64,000 nt of DNA from positions 186,001 to 250,000 of the forward strand of contig CAVWNW010000022.1 of NCBI GenBank assembly GCA_963756425.1, written 5' to 3'. The position numbers and the translations under genes were made by a program. The first letter of the stretch is position 1; each line of letters begins with the position of its first letter. The stretch comes from DASQUK01 sp963756425. GTDB lineage: Bacteria; Actinomycetota; Acidimicrobiia; Acidimicrobiales; VFJN01. The notes beneath the pieces are model-generated. The model was not told the DNA's origin, searched no databases, and saw only the letters and a list, made by a program, of their open reading frames with translations. Below, in pieces: positions 53,272 through 62,821 of the stretch.

Positions 53272-53476
53272 TGCGACAAGTGTGCGCCGGACGGCCGGGA
53301 TGTGGCCACCCCAGACTCCACGTATGTGCCGCTCGTCAAGGTGATGGGAAGGTTTCGCCTCTGTCCTCGAGCGAACGCGCGATCAGTCGGCGGCGATGGC
53401 CTCGTTGGTCGGGAGCGAGAATTACGATCCCCCCAGAGGCCGCAGAAGCCTTGGGGGGTCCGGAAGAGAGCCAGCG

Positions 53477-55139
53477 ATGGAGCCCTATTTCGATCTCGGC
53501 ACCTACACGCGCGGGACTACGACCGCCTCGACGAGCGCCCAGACGTGGTTCGAGCGGGGACTGGTGTGGTGCTACGCGTTCCACCATGAAGAGGCGATCC
53601 GGTGCTTCGAGCGCGCTCTCGAGCACGACCCCGGCTTCGCCCTGGCCCACTGGGGTATCGCCTACGCGATCGGGCCGAACTACAACAAGCAATGGGAGGC
53701 GTTCGATCCGGTCGACCTTGCGGCATCGCTCGAGAAGGCGTGCAACGAGGTCGCAGCGGCGCGCGCGTGCGCGGATCGCGCGTCGCCGGTCGAGCGGGCG
53801 CTCGTCGAGGCGCTCGGGCACCGCTATCAGGCGAACGACCCGTCGGCCGACCTCGTCGCATGGAACGTTGACTACGCCGAGGCGATGCGTGACGTGTATC
53901 GCGTGTACCCCAACGACCTCGATGTCGCAGCTCTCTTCGCCGACGCGCTCGATGAACCTCACGCCGTGGACACTGTGGGATCGTTACACGGGCCTGCCGT
54001 CCCACGGTGCGAGGACGCTCGAGGCCAAGGAGGTGCTCGAGCGTGCCCTCGAGCGGCCGGGCGGCCGCACGCACCCCGCACTACTGCACCTGTACGTGCA
54101 TCTGATGGAGATGTCGCCGTTCCCCCAGCAGGCGCTGCCGGTCGCCGACCAGCTGCGCTCGCTCGTCCCGGACGCCGGCCACCTCGTGCACATGCCGACG
54201 CACATCGACGTGCTGTGCGGCGACTACAAGAGCACGCTCGAGTGGAACCTGCGCGCCATCGAGGTCAACGAGAAGTACGTCGCTCGCGAGGGGCGGGTCG
54301 GTTTCTACGCGCTCTACCACGCGCACGATCGCCACTTCGCGATCTATGGGGCGATGTTCCTCGGACGGTCGCAGGTGGCGCTGCGCGTCGCCGCCGACCT
54401 CGAGGCCTCGCTCCCCGAGGAGCTGCTGAGGATCGAGCAGCCGCCGATGGCGGACTACCTCGAGGCGTTCATTCCCATGCGCCTGCACGTGCTCATCCGC
54501 TTCGGGTTGTGGGAGGAGATCCTCGCGCTGCCGCTCCCCACTGACCCCACGCTCTACTGCACCACGACGGCGATGACGCAGTACGCGCAGGGCGTCGCGT
54601 ATGCGGCGACCGGGAGGATGGATCAAGCCCAGGCGGCGCGCGACGCGTTCGTCGCCGCCGTCGGGCGGGTACCCGAGTCGCGCTACCTGTTCAACAACAC
54701 GTCCCAAGACATCCTCGCCGTCGCCGGCGCCATGCTCGACGGCGAGCTGGAGTACCGGCGCGGCCAGTTCGACGCCGCGTTCGAGCACCTGCGCCGGGCC
54801 ATTGCGCTCGACGACGCGCTGCCATACGACGAGCCGTGGGGCTGGATGCAGCCCACGCGCCACGCGTACGGGGCGCTGCTGCTCGAGCAGGGTCGGGTTG
54901 AGGAAGCCGAGGCCATCTACGCCGAGGACCTCGGCTACGACCCATCGATCCCGCGCTCCTCCTGGCACCCCGGGAACGTATGGAGCCTGCACGGCTACCA
55001 CGAGTGCCTCGTTCGGCTGGGAAAGGATGAGCCAGCGCGGATCATCAAGCAGCAGCTCGACGTCGCCCTTGCCCGCACCGACGTCCAGATCGTGTCATCG
55101 TGTTTCTGTCGCAGGACGCATCACGAGGCCGTCGCGTAA
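53477..55139 (+). CDS. TPR-repeat protein, frameshifted near residue 158
   Basis: The start at ATG 53477 has GGAAGAG upstream. The protein is about 550 residues of helical tetratricopeptide-like repeats: TWFERGLVWCYAFHHEEAIR, then CFERALEHDPGFALAHWGIA. Later come GHLVHMPTHIDVLCGDYKST and a C-terminal HAYGALLLEQGRVEEAEAIY. At 53948-53954 one extra base shifts the frame: LFADAL ends the first frame and MNLTPWTLWDRYTGLP begins in the second. It resembles a conserved family with a THIDVLCGDY motif; the function is unknown, presumably protein contact. Confidence 0.8.
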
Positions 55140-55327
55140 TCAGGCGCTTCGAATCTGAGCCGGTCTAGCCGGGTAGGAGCATCCCAGGCGCGGCACAGGG
55201 GCCCTGCGAACTTGACTGCGGTCGAAGGTCATCGAGTTCGGGTGCGGGTGCTCATGAGTCGATCGCGAACACGAAGGCGGCGCCGTTGGCGCCGAGGCGG
55301 ATCTTCCAGGTGTCGTGGCGGGTGTCG

Positions 55328-56255
55328 TCAGGCGACGATGGTGGTGATCGCGCCGGCGGCGAGCTCCAGGGCGGTGTCGACCAGCTCATCGGGGCGGGTC
55401 ACCTGGGCTTGCAGGTCGATGATCAGTTCGTGGGCACCGAGGTCTCGGGTGTGCGCGACGTCGTCGGCGATCTGTCGCCGCGACCCCGTGAACGGCGCTC
55501 GCGTCGGTCCGAGCGCGGCGTCGCTGAAGGTGGGTGCGGCGCGAACGATCAGCTCGAGCGTGTGGGGGTCGCGGCCGGCGACAGCGGCGCCGTCACGGAT
55601 GGTGGTCCAGCCGGCGGCGATGGCGTCGAACGGCAGATTGGTCGGCAGCCATCCGTCGGCGCTGCGAGCGATGCGGTCGAGCCCGGCCGCGGTGTAGGCG
55701 GCGAGCAGGATCGGCGGGCGGGGATGCTGGGCCGGGCGAACGGTCAGCGAGGCGGGCTCGATGCGTTCCTGGCCGGTGACGCGCTCGGGTTCGGCCGCTC
55801 CACAGCGAGTTGAGCAGCTGGAGGATCTCGTCGAGTCGTCGGCCTCGCTGCTGCATCGGTGCGCCGACGGCCTCGTACTCGTCGAGTGACCATCCGACGC
55901 CGAGCCCGACCGTCAGTCGTCCGGCGGCGGCGACATCGACGCTGGCCAGGGCGCGGGCCAGCACGACCGGCGGGTACCACGGGGCGACGAGGACGCTGGT
56001 GCCGAGCCGGATCCGATCGGTGACGGTGGCCGCCACGCTGAGCGCGACGATCGGGTCGATGGCGGTGCGTTGCTCGGGTGGCAGCGTCCCGTCGGCGCTG
56101 GCCGGGTAGGCGCTGCGCGGGTTGACCGGAACCAGGAGCCGGTCGATGGCCCACAGCGATGCCAGTCCACTGGCCTCGGCGGCGATCGCCACCCGGCGCA
56201 ACGTGTCGATGTCGGCGAAGCGGCCGAGTTGTGGCAGTCCGATGCCGATGCGCAT
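55328..56255 (-). CDS. F420-type luciferase-like monooxygenase (LLM), frameshifted
   Basis: The N-terminal part (MRIGIGLPQLGRFADIDTLR; SLWAIDRLLVPV; VAATVTDRIRLGTSVLVAPW; LTVGLGVGWSLDEYEAVG) is a typical LLM TIM barrel. After LLNSLWSG, at about 55790-55800, the frame shifts by one base. It continues as EPERVTGQERIEPASLTVRP, then PPILLAAYTAAGLDRIARSA and ADDVAHTRDLGAHELIIDL, to a TGA at 55328. Joined, it is about 308 residues, normal for TIGR03619-like F420-dependent enzymes. It starts seven bases after the MBL-fold gene and is in an operon with it. Confidence 0.83.
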
Positions 56256-56262
56256 GTCCGGC

Positions 56263-56967
56263 TCAGGCTGCGGGGAGCTGGGAGACGATGGCGTCGAGCA
56301 CCGCCTGGTCGGGTGCCGGCGGCACCTCGACGTTCGGCAGGTCGACGAGCAGATCGAACGCCGTGTCGACCGAGGCGCCGGTGATCAGCGGACTGTGCGC
56401 CGAGGCGATGGTGGTGGCGCCCAACGCCCGCACCTGTTCGACGTGGTGGCGGTAGCGGCCGTTGTCGACCATGGCCAGCCATGGGGACAACGCATGGTGG
56501 GCGAACATCGCCATGCCGCCTCGCCAGGCCTCCGGGTCGAGTTCGTCGACCGACGCCTCGACGGCAGTTGAACATGGTGTGGCGAAGGCGTCGACCGCCC
56601 AGTAGACGTCGGTCGAGGTGTCGAACACGCCGCGTGTCGTCGGTGAGTCCCACAGCGGTGGCCGCACGAAGTGCAGGCGGCGATCGTCGAGGTCGAGGTG
56701 CGATCCGTCATCGACCCAGCGGCAGCGGTGCAGTGGGAACTCGAAGGCGTTGGAGAACCGCTCGACCAGCGCCCACGATGCGAGCAGCGTCGCGTTCGGG
56801 CAGTGCTCCATGACCTGGGCGAGGTTGCCGGTGTGGTCGACGTCGTCGTGGGAGATGAAGACGTAGCGCACATCGGCCGGATCGACCAGCCCGAACACGT
56901 CGATCTTCTCCAAGTGCGGCGTGACCAGCCGCGGCGAACTCGTCGCCAGACTGTTCGCCGACCACAT
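56263..56967 (-). CDS. MBL-fold metallohydrolase/oxygen-sensor-like protein, N-terminally truncated
   Basis: The frame carries the metal motif YVFISHDDVDHTGNLAQVME (H-x-x-x-D-H), TTRGVFDTSTDVYWAVDAFA with a further ligand Asp, and MFAHHALSPWLAMVDN, as in flavodiiron-like MBL proteins. The first beta strands, about 60-80 residues, are missing. The ATG at 56967 is followed by about 15 residues of unrelated character before HLEKIDVFGLVDPADVRY. The break abuts DUF222 debris, so rearrangement has probably removed the 5' end. Confidence 0.7.
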   Translation of the reverse strand: MWSANSLATSSPRLVTPHLEKIDVFGLVDPADVRYVFISHDDVDHTGNLAQVMEHCPNATLLASWALVERFSNAFEFPLHRCRWVDDGSHLDLDDRRLHFVRPPLWDSPTTRGVFDTSTDVYWAVDAFATPCSTAVEASVDELDPEAWRGGMAMFAHHALSPWLAMVDNGRYRHHVEQVRALGATTIASAHSPLITGASVDTAFDLLVDLPNVEVPPAPDQAVLDAIVSQLPAA

Positions 56968-57049
56968 CCTCGAACATCACCACGCAGCAACCGCGCACCG
57001 CTGAACACCGCACGCAACGTCTCAGAAGGACGCCTTGGTCATCGCGGAG

Positions 57050-57700
57050 GCGTGTGCGTCCACCACCGCCGGCTGTGCTGGAAAGCGAATGTGTCGCGCC
57101 ACCGGGCCGAGGGGCTGGTGCGCATCGCCCGCCGCGCCGGCGAGTTCCCGAATGCTTCGCCTTGTTCCAGGCGGGGATCCTGGGGGAGGACGCCATGGTG
57201 CGGATCGCCCGCCGGGTTCCCACCGACCGGGACATGGACGTCGCGGCGTTGGCGCCGGAGATGCTCGTGTCCCAGCTCGACCGGCTCCTGGCCAGCCTCC
57301 CCGAGCTGCCCGACCCCGACGCCCCGCCGAAGTCTGAGCCGGAACGCAGCATGGAGGTGCGCACAGGCCGGGACGGCTGGACCCGGGGCCGGTACTGCCT
57401 GCCCGCCGACGAGGGCGCGCTGGTGCAGACCGGGCTGACCGCCGCCCGCGACGCCGAGCTCCGGGACCGCAACGACCTCGATCCCGACACCGACATCCAC
57501 CCCGACCTGCCCGACCCCGACCCCACCGTGCGGCGGGTGACATGGGCCGCCGGGCTGGTGAGCCTGGCGTCTGCGGCCACCGACGCCCTGGATGGCACCC
57601 TGCAACGCACCGGCAACCCCGGGGACCGCCACCAACTCGTCGTCCCACCACGACATCACCCCCGACGGCAAGCTCGGTCCGGGCCAGCTCGAGTTGCGCT
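57050..57700 (+). pseudogene. DUF222/HNH (13E12-type) gene fragment with frameshifts
   Basis: Successive frames give ANVSRHRAEGLVRIARRAGE, ECFALFQAGILGEDAMVRIA then RRVPTDRDMDVAALAPEMLV, RDGWTRGRYCLPADEGALVQ, and DITPDGKLGPGQLEL. These are landmarks of the N-terminal DUF222 region of actinobacterial HNH-endonuclease family proteins, which often behave as repeated, mobile-like genes. Shifts lie near 57148 and 57640. The C-terminal HNH domain is missing; at about 57697 the sequence switches to an unrelated regulator fragment. Confidence 0.75.
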
Positions 57701-58133
57701 CTACCAAGAACTCGACAATCCGTGGCAGCTCGCCGGAGTGCTCGTCGAACTCGCCGAGCAGGAAGCCACAATGGGACGAGGCGCCGAGGCGCTCCAGGCA
57801 CTAGCCGAATCGTCACGGCTGGGTGAGCAGATCGGCAGGCTGCCGGGGCGGTCGCGCCGGCTCGCGGTAGCGGCCGTGGTTCATCTCTCACGTGGGCAAT
57901 CAGCCATGTCGATCGCCGCTCTGGGCGGATACGACGCTCACCCACCGGAGAACGCCGGGAGGCCATGGAGCGGGGTGGGTGGGTCCATAGGCTGGCGTGC
58001 AGACTTGGTTGAGTCAACGAGAGTCCAGCTCGATCCCGCCAAAGTGGCCGACGCCAGAATGGCAGCGCAAAGGAAGCGCCTCGACGAGCTCATACACGAA
58101 CTGATTATTCAACCAGCGATGGAGGCCGTCTGA
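57697..58133 (+). pseudogene. C-terminal relic of a TPR-type regulator, joined to the DUF222 fragment
   Basis: From about 57697 the frame reads ALYQELDNPWQLAGVLVELA, then LAESSRLGEQIGRLPGRSRR, VQLDPAKVADARMAAQRKRL and DELIHELIIQPAMEAV. This has the look of the tetratricopeptide C-terminus of a large LuxR- or cyclase-associated regulator. No DNA-binding or ATPase part is present. It is in frame with part of the DUF222 fragment, so an apparent chimeric reading frame exists, but it is best seen as a rearrangement scar. Confidence 0.6.
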
Positions 58134-58271
58134 TCTGTCCACGATCATATGGCGGACCAAACGCGGCCCTACGGCTCACACGCCCGTCGAGCTTGCGCCC
58201 GTAGGAGGCGCTTCCGAATTTGTCGTTGCGGTACTTGACTTCGAGCGCGCTCGAACGCCGATCCTAAGGGT

Positions 58272-59264
58272 ATGCGGTACACCACCATCGGGTCCGACCC
58301 CACGACCGCCAGGAGTGTCAGTGTGCTCGCCATTGGAGCGATGCGCTTCGGTACGACGACCGATGAACACAGGTCGTACGAGATCTTGGATCGGTACGTG
58401 GAAGCGGGCGGCACGTTCATCGACACCTCCAACAACTACGCCTTCTGGGTGAACGGAACCCAAGGTGGCGAGAGCGAGGCCCTGCTTGGCCGCTGGCGGC
58501 GCAGCCGCAGGATCTCCGACGAAATCGTGATCGCCACCAAGGTCGGCGCTCGACCGCTCACGGCGGCCACCGACTTCAGCCAGAACCTCGAAGGCCTCGC
58601 GCCAGCGGTGCTGCGCGAGCAGGCCGATCGCAGCCGGGAGCGGCTGGGCGTCGAGCGGCTCGACCTGTACTACGCCCACCTTCCCGACATCCACGGCGTC
58701 CCGCTCGAGGACACCGTCGCCGGGTTCGGTGAGCTGGTCGCCGACGGCACGGTCGGGCTGCTCGGGCTGAGCAACCACTGGGCCTGGCAGCTCGAGCGGG
58801 CGCGCACGCTGGCGACGACGAGCGGGCACACGCGGGCTGACGTACTCCAGTATCACCACACGTACCTGCGAATGCGCACGGACATCCCGGACTTGCGGTT
58901 TTCACCTGACGGCGAGATCGGGGCGGCCGACGGCTCGATCCTCAGTTTCGTGCGCGCCCTGCCCGGGATGACCCTGGTGGCGTACTCACCGCTGCTCAAC
59001 GGCGCCTACACCCGGGACGACAAGCCACTCGACGCCACCTATGAGCACCCCGGTACACCGGCGCGGCTGACCGCTCTCGACGACGTGGCACAGCAGACCG
59101 GCGCGACCCGCAACCAGGTCGTGCTCGCGTGGATGATCGGCGGTGACCTGCCGGTCATACCACTGGTAGGCGTCTCGTCGCTGCCACAACTGGACGAGGC
59201 ACTGGCCGCCGTCGACCTCGACCTCACCGAGGACCAGCGCCAGCGCCTGGATTCTGCCCACTGA
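58272..59264 (+). CDS. Aldo/keto reductase
   Basis: The 330-residue enzyme has catalytic Asp51 and Tyr56 in TFIDTSNNYAFW, Lys90 in VIATKVG and His136 in DLYYAHLPD. The cofactor end has LVAYSPLLNGAYTRDDKPLD and IPLVGVSSLPQLDEALAAVD. Compared with the AKR at 18.7 kb it has an insert after the catalytic Tyr (VNGTQGGESEALLG). ATG 58272 is followed directly by the first strand. The substrate is unknown. Confidence 0.92.
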   Translation: MRYTTIGSDPTTARSVSVLAIGAMRFGTTTDEHRSYEILDRYVEAGGTFIDTSNNYAFWVNGTQGGESEALLGRWRRSRRISDEIVIATKVGARPLTAATDFSQNLEGLAPAVLREQADRSRERLGVERLDLYYAHLPDIHGVPLEDTVAGFGELVADGTVGLLGLSNHWAWQLERARTLATTSGHTRADVLQYHHTYLRMRTDIPDLRFSPDGEIGAADGSILSFVRALPGMTLVAYSPLLNGAYTRDDKPLDATYEHPGTPARLTALDDVAQQTGATRNQVVLAWMIGGDLPVIPLVGVSSLPQLDEALAAVDLDLTEDQRQRLDSAH

Positions 59265-59513
59265 GAGCCGCGTTGGGGTCCTGTGGACGAGATCTTCCAC
59301 AACCACCAGCACACGACGATCGTGCCGCCCACTGACCCGCACCGATTCGTTCGTCGAGTTCGCGGAGTGCACTCCCGTCGATGGCCGTCGCCCACGTTTG
59401 GGTCATGCGTAAGGTCCAACGGGCCTGGGCTACCGAGACACGTGGAGTTCAGAGTGCTCGCGGCGGTGCAGCGTCGCTGACAGTGAGTGCTTCCGCGCTG
59501 CGAGGGAGAAGAC

Positions 59514-59975
59514 ATGGCTGACTTCAGCGACATGGCGAGGGACATCATCGAGTTGAACCGATACATGGTGCTCGGCACAGCCGACGAGGCCGGGGTGCCG
59601 TGGGTGACGCCGGTGTGGTTCGCGCAGTCCGACTACCGGCGGTTCATCTGGGTCTCGTCGCCCGACCGCAGGCATTCTCGGAACGTCAGGGCCCGCCCGG
59701 AGGTGAGCATCGTGCTCTTCGACTCCCACGTCGCAGTGGGCAGCGCCCGGGCGGTGTACATGTCGGCTCGCGCCGAGGAACTGACCGGCGTCGACCTCGA
59801 ACGCGACATCGCGCTCTTTGACACGGCCAGCCAGGCGCAGGGCCTGACCCGCCGGTGGGGGTTGGAGGACATGCTCGCTCCGGCGCCCTATCGGCTGTAT
59901 CGGGCGACAGTGTCGCAGCATTGGGTCCTCGATCCAGACAGCAGTCCCGACGACCGCGCCGAGGTCACGCTGTAG
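59514..59975 (+). CDS. Pyridoxamine-5'-phosphate-oxidase-fold flavin-binding protein
   Basis: The 153-residue split-barrel protein reads LNRYMVLGTADEAGVPWVTP, then VWFAQSDYRRFIWVSSPDRR, SRNVRARPEVSIVLFDS and GSARAVYMSARAEEL. This is the layout of PPOX-type proteins that bind FMN, F420 or haem. GGGAGAAG precedes ATG 59514 (MADFSDMARD). The ligand and substrate are not evident. Confidence 0.88.
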   Translation: MADFSDMARDIIELNRYMVLGTADEAGVPWVTPVWFAQSDYRRFIWVSSPDRRHSRNVRARPEVSIVLFDSHVAVGSARAVYMSARAEELTGVDLERDIALFDTASQAQGLTRRWGLEDMLAPAPYRLYRATVSQHWVLDPDSSPDDRAEVTL

Positions 59976-60119
59976 GGCGGTGTGAGCCCCAAAATGGCCG
60001 CGCCGCAGGTACTCGCGGTCGCGCTCGAAGGCCAGCGTCCAGTGTGCGGCTTCCCCTACAGCGAGAAGCCGGCGACGACCCAACGCCATCAGCACGGCGC
60101 TCAGTCAACGGGCCGTCGG

Positions 60120-60707
60120 TCATCCGGGACGGCGTCGTCGTCGGTAGCTTCGGTTCTTGGTGCGGTTGCCGCAGATGGTCATGGAGCACCAGGCCGCGGA
60201 TCGGTTCTTCGAACGATCAAAGAACGCGTACGTGCAGTGCCGGCACGCCTTCAGCCTCGGCCACGCACCAGTGAGCTGCGCTTCGTGAACGATCACGAGC
60301 AGCGTGGCAACCGCGACATCAACGCCACGGTTCGCTGGCTCCAGAAAGGTGGCGGCATCGTCGCCGAAGTGGACTCGTATGGTGGCCGTCCGCCCCTCGC
60401 GAGTGAGTTCGTCCACCGCGGACGGGTCGAGCTGCCCGTCTCGGTTCGCCACAGCTAGAGCCCGCAGGGCTTCGCGGACCCGGCGGAGACGGGCCACGTC
60501 GGCCTCATCCAGTGAAGCCCCCGGCGTGAGCAGACCATGCGCGCGCAACCAGGAGTCCGCCTTGGCGGCTGTGCCCAGCCGATCGATGCCGAAGTCATGC
60601 AGCCGCGTATTGACGAAGCGTTGGACCAGCCCGAGGCGACCTGGCGCTTTCTGTCGCCCCGCCGGCTCGATCTGCTCGCCGACCCTGGCCCTGTCCCGTT
60701 CGTCCAT
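60120..60707 (-). CDS. CGNR zinc-finger (ABATE domain) regulator
   Basis: The 195-residue protein has an N-terminal ABATE-type domain (FVNTRLHDFGIDRLGTAAKA; ADVARLRRVREALRALAVAN) and a C-terminal CGNR zinc finger: KACRHCTYAFFDRSKNRSAA, then WCSMTICGNRTKNRSYRRR. Four Cys and the C-G-N-R signature are intact. Such proteins are presumed DNA-binding stress regulators. It diverges from a lipoprotein gene, with a large inverted repeat between the starts. Confidence 0.9.
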   Translation of the reverse strand: MDERDRARVGEQIEPAGRQKAPGRLGLVQRFVNTRLHDFGIDRLGTAAKADSWLRAHGLLTPGASLDEADVARLRRVREALRALAVANRDGQLDPSAVDELTREGRTATIRVHFGDDAATFLEPANRGVDVAVATLLVIVHEAQLTGAWPRLKACRHCTYAFFDRSKNRSAAWCSMTICGNRTKNRSYRRRRRPG

Positions 60708-60728
60708 TCGCCCTCTTGACCCTTGTTC

Positions 60729-60757
60729 GTGACCATCATAATAAATATGGTGGTCAC
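60729..60757. promoter_or_regulatory. Inverted repeat between CGNR and lipoprotein genes, probable operator
   Basis: GTGACCATCATA and TATGGTGGTCAC, separated by ATAAA, form twelve-base arms that pair at eleven positions. The element fills most of the 54-base gap between the divergent starts at 60707 and 60762 and is AT-rich in its centre. Its position makes it the best candidate binding site for the CGNR protein; a transcript hairpin is the alternative. Confidence 0.65.
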
Positions 60758-60761
60758 GGTG

Positions 60762-61642
60762 ATGAGGGGGATCCGATGTGCCGCGCTGGTGCTGGCATGG
60801 GTCGTTGCCGCCGGCATCGGCGGTTGCACGGCCAACAGCCAGAGCGGCCGCGGCCAGGACGTCGAACCGGAACCCGCCACGGACCGGGCAGGGCTAACGG
60901 CGACCCTGCAGCGGTCCACCCTCTTCGAGACCCGGCGATCACTGCGACTGACGATGCGGAGCAACGCCGGCGAGGAGCGCGAGATCGGGGCGATCCAGCT
61001 CGAGTCGCCCCTGTTCGAGCCGGTCGAGCCGGAAACCCGGAATACGCGTGTGCCACCCGCCGGACGTCCCGTCGTCATGGGGCTGCCATTCGGCACAGTG
61101 CGGTGCGACGGGCGCAACGGCGGCGGGGACGCGGAGGAGGACGGGGCCGCCGTGCTGCTCGCTGATGTGGACGGTCACGACGTCCGTGTGCCCATCGAGC
61201 AACGGCCAAACGATCTGCTCGTCGAACTGCACGGGGCCGAGTGCGCGGCAGCGGCGGTCCTCGCCGACGTCGACCTGCGCCTCGGTGACACGTGGCGGTC
61301 CACCGACCCTCGCACACTTGAAGGCGAGCTCGACATCTCGCAACGCCGCGACGGCGCCGAGGCCACGGTGCAGGCTGTGGAAGGCAACGTCATCTTCACC
61401 GTCAGCGACGCCACGGCATCCCCGCGTGCGCTGGAGGTGTCGGATGAGCGCCCATCGGCCAGCGCACCTATCGCCATCACCGGTCGCGCTGCGATCCACA
61501 TGCCCTCATCGAGTACAAGCGCACCTTCATCTTCACCGCCTCGATCCAGGTGAACGGCGACGAGCCGGCCCGCGTCGACATCAGGGCCGAGGGCGCCGCT
61601 CGCCGCGCGCTCGAGGACCTTCTTACGTCGTGCCTCGGCTGA
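60762..61642 (+). CDS. Putative lipoprotein, frameshifted near its C-terminus
   Basis: The start at ATG 60762 gives a signal peptide MRGIRCAALVLAWVVAAGIG and a lipobox Cys22 (GIGGC). The mature region is beta-rich: RSLRLTMRSNAGEEREIGAI, then QLESPLFEP, GLPFGTVRC and GHDVRVPIEQRPNDLLVELH. Near 61488 the frame shifts. The native-looking end RCDPHALIEYKRTFIFTASI, then VDIRAEGAARRALEDLLTSC, lies in another frame and stops at 61642; unshifted reading ends in Ser/Pro-rich sequence at 61553. No family is recognised. It is divergent from the CGNR gene. Confidence 0.65.
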
Positions 61643-61952
61643 GCCATGGCGCGACTCGTGGCCCAGGGGCCGACGGTCATGACGCCCGCTGCGAGCGGCA
61701 CCGCTGCCCAGCAATCCACGGGCACAGCACATCGAGGCGGGAGGCCGGGCTGTCGCTGGCATGCAGCACCGCCGTCGCCGCCCCACTGCGGCTGTGCGCC
61801 GGGTCCTACCTCCCGGCCGACCTGCTACAAAACTGGACCCGGCTTGATCTCGCAGGAAGGCGCCAGCCGAAGTCCGTCTTATGAGCCACATCGCCCCAAC
61901 AGGCTTTGGGCTCGTCTCACCGCGGTCGCCGTCTGGGATCCGACCCTGCGAC
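61643..61952. other. Intergenic region without a supported gene
   Basis: These 310 bases between the lipoprotein gene and the DUF1272 gene contain only Arg/Pro/Ser-rich open frames on both strands. None has family resemblance, a ribosome-binding site or a stable repeat that I can see. Confidence 0.5.
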
Positions 61953-62120
61953 CTATCCGGTGACACGGCGTGGCCGTGGGACGAGCTCACCGCCACAGTT
62001 AGGGCACACAGCGCCGAGCTCGTCAGCGCAAGAACTGCAGAATGTGCACTCGTAGCTGCAGATCCGAGCCTCGCCGTCAGGCTGCAACACCGTCCGACAT
62101 CGCTCACACTCCAGGCGCAT
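61953..62120 (-). CDS. DUF1272 zinc-ribbon protein
   Basis: The 55-residue protein reads MRLECERCRTVLQPDGEARI, then CSYECTFCSSCADELGAVCP and NCGGELVPRPRR. Eight cysteines in four pairs match DUF1272, a small family of double zinc-binding proteins of unknown function. Length and motif order are normal. ATG 62120 begins the M-R-L-E-C-E-R-C signature; a longer upstream reading to 62216 is not supported. Confidence 0.92.
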   Translation of the reverse strand: MRLECERCRTVLQPDGEARICSYECTFCSSCADELGAVCPNCGGELVPRPRRVTG

Positions 62121-62821
62121 CTCGAGCACGAGTCGATGCTGCCGCACTCTGCGTGTCAGAGCCAGGGTGGACTCAAGTGGTCGTCGCAAACCCTCTGGCG
62201 TGCCAGAACTGACCATGTCAGCGCGCCCGGCTGAGGCGACCCTGCCCGACCGTTCACGCTCAGCCTCGTCGATCGTTGTGCAGCAGGGTCTCGGTGATCC
62301 GGTAGATGTCGTCCAAGTCGCCTTGGCGGGCGAAGTAGAGGGTGCTCATCATGGCCGTGGGCGCTCCCACACGTTGCCGGATCGGGCCGGGTCGAACAGG
62401 ACGTCGGGCCGCCGAGATCGCCGAGCGCACGCCCTTCACGCTCACGGTCCGCAGCAGCGTTCGCATCACGGCCAGCATCAGTGGAGGCGGTGAGCGTATA
62501 GGTGCGTCGTTGTAGTAGCTACGGCTCGGGTACGCGTCGTGTCCGTCGGGTTCGCCGATGATATCGATGGCTCGGGCGGTCGCCGGCGGTGACGTCGACG
62601 GGATCGATGAGAGTCGTCGCCCGAGAAGGGCGCACGTAGGTGTCCGCTGCCAAGACCCGGATGTGCGGGTCCGAAAGCAGCTCGGCCTCTGCAGGAAGCT
62701 GGGGTAGGACGGCGCCGTCTTGTTGGCCCGGCGTTTCGGCCGGGGCCAACGGTTCTCTCAACCGCACGCCGAGCAGGATCGGCTTGACGACTGATGGTCG
62801 GCGTCTGTCGTGGCGGCTCGG
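62121..62821. other. 700-base region with only weak coding potential
   Basis: Two minus-strand open frames occur here: 62260-62478 (contains APTAMMSTLYFARQGDLDDI then YRITETLL) and 62519-62767 (contains EAELLSDPHIRVLAADTYVR). Both read more like protein than their antisense frames, but neither has a clear ribosome-binding site or recognisable family. They could be parts of one decayed gene, since they run in the same direction. I do not assign a function. Confidence 0.35.

Noticed and set aside
55140..55327. Minus-strand tail reading DTWKIRLGANGAAFVFAIDS before a stop, after the LLM gene
   Set aside because: It looks protein-like but has no start codon and no recognisable family; too short to support a feature.
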